Below are positions 7,090-9,591 of a stretch of 9,591 nucleotides of DNA, piece by piece. Numbering within the stretch: position 1 is the stretch's first letter; each line of letters opens with the position of its first letter. A program made the position numbers and the translations under genes. A model generated the notes under the pieces. That model was not told where the DNA came from. It searched no databases and saw only the letters and a program-made list of their open reading frames with translations. This DNA comes from Candidatus Cloacimonadota bacterium (GTDB lineage Bacteria; Cloacimonadota; Cloacimonadia; Cloacimonadales; WRIO01), in NCBI GenBank assembly GCA_009782695.1, contig WRIO01000022.1, positions 1-9,591 on the forward strand, written 5' to 3'.

Positions 7090-7128
7090 CTCCAAATTGG
7101 AGGGGTGTCAACTTGTTGACGGGGTGGT
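7090..7128 (+). repeat. G-rich dispersed repeat, copy 2, with palindromic core and flank
   Basis: This copy has two perfect small palindromes: ctccaa-a-ttggag (7090-7102) and gtcaac-tt-gttgac (7107-7120), followed by ggggtggtt. I recall this kind of sequence as a common non-coding repeat in environmental bacterial genomes. Its function is unknown, and it may be a remnant of a small mobile element. Confidence 0.7.
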
Positions 7129-7163
7129 TTAACGATTCTCATCAGTCCGAGGGACACCACTAT

Positions 7164-7191
7164 TTCTAATTCCTAATTTCTAATTTAATTT
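7164..7191. repeat. 7-bp tandem repeat (ttctaat-type) at the 3' end of lptG
   Basis: Three consecutive heptamers, ttctaat, tcctaat and ttctaat (7164-7184), are followed by a degenerate fourth that reaches the lptG stop codon. The array is short and could vary in copy number by slippage. It directly adjoins the gene's end and may mark the edge of inserted repeat DNA. Confidence 0.6.
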
Positions 7192-8273
7192 TACACTTCC
7201 GATTTTAGAACAAAAAACATCCCGATGATCAAGAACAGTATATGAGGAAACCAGGCAGCAGTTAGCGGTGTGATGACAGCGTTGTAGCCTAAACTCTGCG
7301 ATATACGGAGTATCATCAGATACGGAAAACATATCAGAAGTCCGAGTAAAAATATCATCCCTCGCCCTTTTGACCTCACTGAGGCAGAGGCGAGAGGCAC
7401 GCAAAACAGCAGTATGATAAAGTTCGCCAAAGGGTATGAAACCTTTGTGTATAGTTCCACCAGCTCTTGATGGTGTTTCTCGCCAATCTTACGGAGACGG
7501 GCGATATATTCTTTTAGCTCGAAAAAGTTCATTTCCATAGGCTTTTTAGCACTTTTTATGAAATCAAGCGGCGTCACGGTGATTTCTTCTAATATGATGG
7601 TCTCGTAAAACTGGTAATCTAGCAATATCTCCTGAGTAAAGTGCCGAATATAAGCACTACTAAATACCCAATTTTCGCCGTCCCAAGTGGCTTCATTGGC
7701 TTGGGTTTTGGTCACTACCCGAAACTCTTCGTCTAGCTGGGTGATGTCCACCACCCTTATTTTGTTGTTATATCCATCAAAAAAGCCCAAATAAAAGATA
7801 AATTTATCGTCTGAATAGTATATATTCTGCCTCATTTTGACATCTTCTATTTCTTGATTTCGCATATCTACATAGTAAATCTTAGCTCTTTTATTCTCTG
7901 CGGCTGGCAGGACATAATCACCAAAAAGCATCACAACAGCGCTCATAACTAAACCCAACAGCAATAAAGGTAACACCATACGAAATATAGAGATACCTGC
8001 CGCTCGTATAGCTATGGATTCGTTAAATTTAGACAGGCTATTCATCAAAAACAAGCCAGATAATAGCACTATCACAGGGAAAACAAGCACAAAGATATAA
8101 GGCAAGCGATAAAAGAAATATTGGGTGATGAGCCAAGTGTCTTGTGAATATTTTAGTATCCTGGGTAACCTGTCCACCACTTCCACTATAATAAAAAGCA
8201 GAGAGATAGAGGCTAGCATTATCAGCAGGCTAATTAAATATTGTTTGATGATATATTTATCTAGAATTCTCAT
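7191..8273 (-). CDS. lptG: LptG-like lipopolysaccharide-export permease (YjgP/YjgQ family)
   Basis: The 360-residue product has the normal family length and six predicted membrane helices: about 14-34, 54-76, 98-120, 280-300, 303-323 and 342-357. A periplasmic beta-rich domain (about 125-250) lies between helices 3 and 4. The N-terminus MRILDKYIIKQYL and the cytoplasmic motif NESIAIRAAGIS (84-95) are typical. In the known pathway LptF and LptG form the membrane part of LptB2FG, which extracts lipopolysaccharide from the inner membrane and passes it to the LptC-LptA bridge. The start overlaps the end of lptF by 17 bp, so translation is probably coupled. An A/G-rich GGAAAAGGG stretch (8282-8290) could be the ribosome site. 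LptF and LptG are assigned by operon order; sequence alone distinguishes the paralogues poorly. Confidence 0.9.
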   Translation of the reverse strand: MRILDKYIIKQYLISLLIMLASISLLFIIVEVVDRLPRILKYSQDTWLITQYFFYRLPYIFVLVFPVIVLLSGLFLMNSLSKFNESIAIRAAGISIFRMVLPLLLLGLVMSAVVMLFGDYVLPAAENKRAKIYYVDMRNQEIEDVKMRQNIYYSDDKFIFYLGFFDGYNNKIRVVDITQLDEEFRVVTKTQANEATWDGENWVFSSAYIRHFTQEILLDYQFYETIILEEITVTPLDFIKSAKKPMEMNFFELKEYIARLRKIGEKHHQELVELYTKVSYPLANFIILLFCVPLASASVRSKGRGMIFLLGLLICFPYLMILRISQSLGYNAVITPLTAAWFPHILFLIIGMFFVLKSEV

Positions 8274-9591
8274 CTGTGATACCCTTTTCCTTTTTTTGCC
8301 TCCAAAATTTCCCGGTTACCTTTTTGCACCAAATCCACACAACCAAAAGGTTTATTGACTTCTCTTTACGAGCTATATATATCAAAAATATAGATATAAC
8401 CAGAAAAAGAAAAAGGGGAAACCACATACTAAAAGCAGGTCCTATCAGACCTTTTATAGCCATTTCTTCTCCAAATATCAGCATAGTATGATATGAAACG
8501 GCTATGATAGAGGTAAATATAAAGGCAGACCCCATTGCACCTGTTTTGGTCATAGTGCCTATGGGTAGCCCGACCATCAGCAGTATAAAACAAGCTATCG
8601 CTAGCGAATATTTTTTATGTATCTCCAGGGTCATAATCCTGATATGTTTTTCTAGCTCCTCTTTTTGAGAAAGCCGAAGGTTAGACATCAGCTGTAATTG
8701 CCGATATTGGTCATATTCCGCCTGACTTAAATGGCTTAGAGCAGCTCTATCGGTCTTTCCTTCTGGAATATTCATCTCTTGTATCTTTTTATGATTTGTC
8801 TGTCTCTCCAGTTCTAACCTTTCTATTTCAGCTTTTTTATCGGCAATCTGTTCTCGCATCTGGATAGAAGTTTTTTCTCTATCTCCGCGATAATCTGTGG
8901 TTACATCCTCTGACCCAAAGCCCAATCCCTCTCGGTAAAAAGTGTATTCTCCAAACTTGCTAACCTGAAATTTAAAAGGCTCTGCTATATCTCGCTCATA
9001 TATGATACCATCGTGTAAAATCACCTTCAGCTGGTCTGTGTGGGGGTCGATATACATTTCGCCTTTTTTGGCGGTAATAGTCTGAGGAAATCGCAGATTG
9101 TCCAGATTATATATCAAGATATCGTGCAGGGCTTCGTCAGTTCTGTCTTTGGCATATATCGTGAGGTTATTCATGGTGGTGAAAGTCTCGGGGTTTATAG
9201 CTGTGATAGGCTCTTTATACGCCACTTTTAGTAGAACTCTTTTTAGCAAATGATTTGACTCGGGCAAAACAAAATCATTAAAATACGCCATTCCAAAAGA
9301 CATAACTATCATAAAGACCATCGTCAGCCGGGTCAGCTTGAATATATCTATTCCAGTGGCTTTTGCAGCTGTCAGCTCATTATCCACCGACATCCTACCA
9401 AAAGCATAAATAGAGGCATATATTACAGACATCGGGACAGTGAGGGCAAGGATAAAGGGGAGAGACAGTGCAAAGAGATTAATGATGGTCAGAGGGTCAA
9501 GCTGCTTTTCCAGTATGGTGTTCATCAGCTCACTAAGCCTGTCAAACATAAATAAAAAGGTGGTGATGCCAAAGCAAATAAAAAAGGGCTT
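8257..9591 (-). CDS. lptF: LptF-like lipopolysaccharide-export permease with periplasmic coiled coil (5' end outside window)
   Basis: The frame stays open to the right edge, giving 444 residues. The first ATG in view (9549) falls inside the first membrane helix: the 14 residues before it (KPFFICFGITTFLF) run straight into MFDRLSELMN, matching the family's helix 1. No ATG, GTG or TTG occurs in those 14 codons, so the true start is outside. Numbering from that Met, helices lie near 21-45, 75-93, 315-331, 338-358 and 375-393. The NELTAAKATGI motif (58-67) corresponds to the family's cytoplasmic coupling segment. The periplasmic part includes a charged, coiled-coil-like helical stretch (about 228-312) that is not part of the compact E. 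coli-type beta-jellyroll domain and may be an insertion. The C-terminus adds a basic cytoplasmic tail of about 35 residues. It is predicted to pair with LptG in LptB2FG; LptB is not in view. Confidence 0.9.
   Translation of the reverse strand, partial: KPFFICFGITTFLFMFDRLSELMNTILEKQLDPLTIINLFALSLPFILALTVPMSVIYASIYAFGRMSVDNELTAAKATGIDIFKLTRLTMVFMIVMSFGMAYFNDFVLPESNHLLKRVLLKVAYKEPITAINPETFTTMNNLTIYAKDRTDEALHDILIYNLDNLRFPQTITAKKGEMYIDPHTDQLKVILHDGIIYERDIAEPFKFQVSKFGEYTFYREGLGFGSEDVTTDYRGDREKTSIQMREQIADKKAEIERLELERQTNHKKIQEMNIPEGKTDRAALSHLSQAEYDQYRQLQLMSNLRLSQKEELEKHIRIMTLEIHKKYSLAIACFILLMVGLPIGTMTKTGAMGSAFIFTSIIAVSYHTMLIFGEEMAIKGLIGPAFSMWFPLFLFLVISIFLIYIARKEKSINLLVVWIWCKKVTGKFWRQKKEKGITDENSR

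Larger units (their letters stand above)
6369..7190. other. 820-bp intergenic region with decayed dispersed repeats, no convincing gene
   Basis: Neither strand has a credible protein gene; the open frame at 6937-7119 on the plus strand is made of repeat DNA. The stretch includes the control region of the NuoEF-like operon (6369-6480), a G-rich repeat in two copies, a long imperfect hairpin (6842-6900), a 7-bp tandem repeat next to lptG, and short pieces of other repeats. The 10-mer ctgaacgaag occurs at 6517-6526 and 7060-7069; the second sits in gtcattctgaacgaagt, a sequence I recall as a widespread intergenic repeat in uncultured bacteria. Segments near 6600-6617 and 7031-7051 look like diverged inverted copies of one element. 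Confidence 0.6.

Noticed and set aside
6937..7119. 60-codon plus-strand frame between lptG and hydC
   Set aside because: It runs through dispersed repeat DNA, and its translation reads like repeat sequence rather than a protein.
6626..7128. G-rich repeats as a CRISPR array
   Set aside because: There are only two diverged copies 470 bp apart, with no regular spacers and no cas genes.
9549..9549. ATG at 9549 as the start of LptF
   Set aside because: It falls within the first membrane helix, and the frame is open to the window edge with family-like residues before it.

Overview
The window looks like a fragment of a low-GC genome from an anaerobic bacterium with an outer membrane. Two adjacent LptF/LptG-type lipopolysaccharide-export permeases argue for a diderm cell. 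A NuoE/NuoF-like pair of the kind found in NAD(P)-linked [FeFe]-hydrogenases argues for anaerobic, fermentative or hydrogen metabolism. The intergenic DNA carries decayed dispersed repeats of a sort common in environmental genomes. I cannot name the phylum; a lineage such as Cloacimonadota or a relative would fit, but this is a guess. All convincing genes lie on the minus strand, so transcription runs from high to low coordinates.

In transcription order, the right end (9591-7191) holds lptF, whose start lies outside the window, overlapping lptG by 17 bp. Together they should form the LptFG half of the inner-membrane LptB2FG transporter. Next is about 820 bp without a gene (7190-6369), holding two copies of a G-rich repeat, a 7-bp tandem repeat, scraps of other dispersed repeats and one long imperfect hairpin. 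Then come a NuoE-like 2Fe-2S subunit (6368-5871) and a NuoF-like FMN/NAD/Fe-S subunit (5850-3934), 20 bp apart. They end in a strong intrinsic terminator (3891-3917), so no catalytic hydrogenase gene follows in the same transcript.

After another 724 bp without a clear gene, the left end (3209-1) carries a tightly packed operon of accessory character: (a) a 257-residue protein that appears to fuse a DUF2059-like helical domain to a DUF1828-like domain; (b) a 293-residue protein that looks like an AAA+ ATPase fold with a ruined P-loop; (c) a VirD4/TraG-type coupling ATPase that lacks the usual N-terminal membrane helices, has an unusual Walker A sequence, and runs off the left edge. No relaxase, VirB4, pilus or other mating gene is seen.

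The left operon is the part most worth pursuing. A soluble VirD4-like motor translated together with a pseudo-ATPase and a DUF2059/DUF1828 protein, without other conjugation genes in view, could be a cargo or defence module, a piece of a conjugative element, or a specialised secretion system. The sequence alone does not decide among these. The promoter area of this operon holds a 10-bp direct repeat and short palindromes that could be operators.
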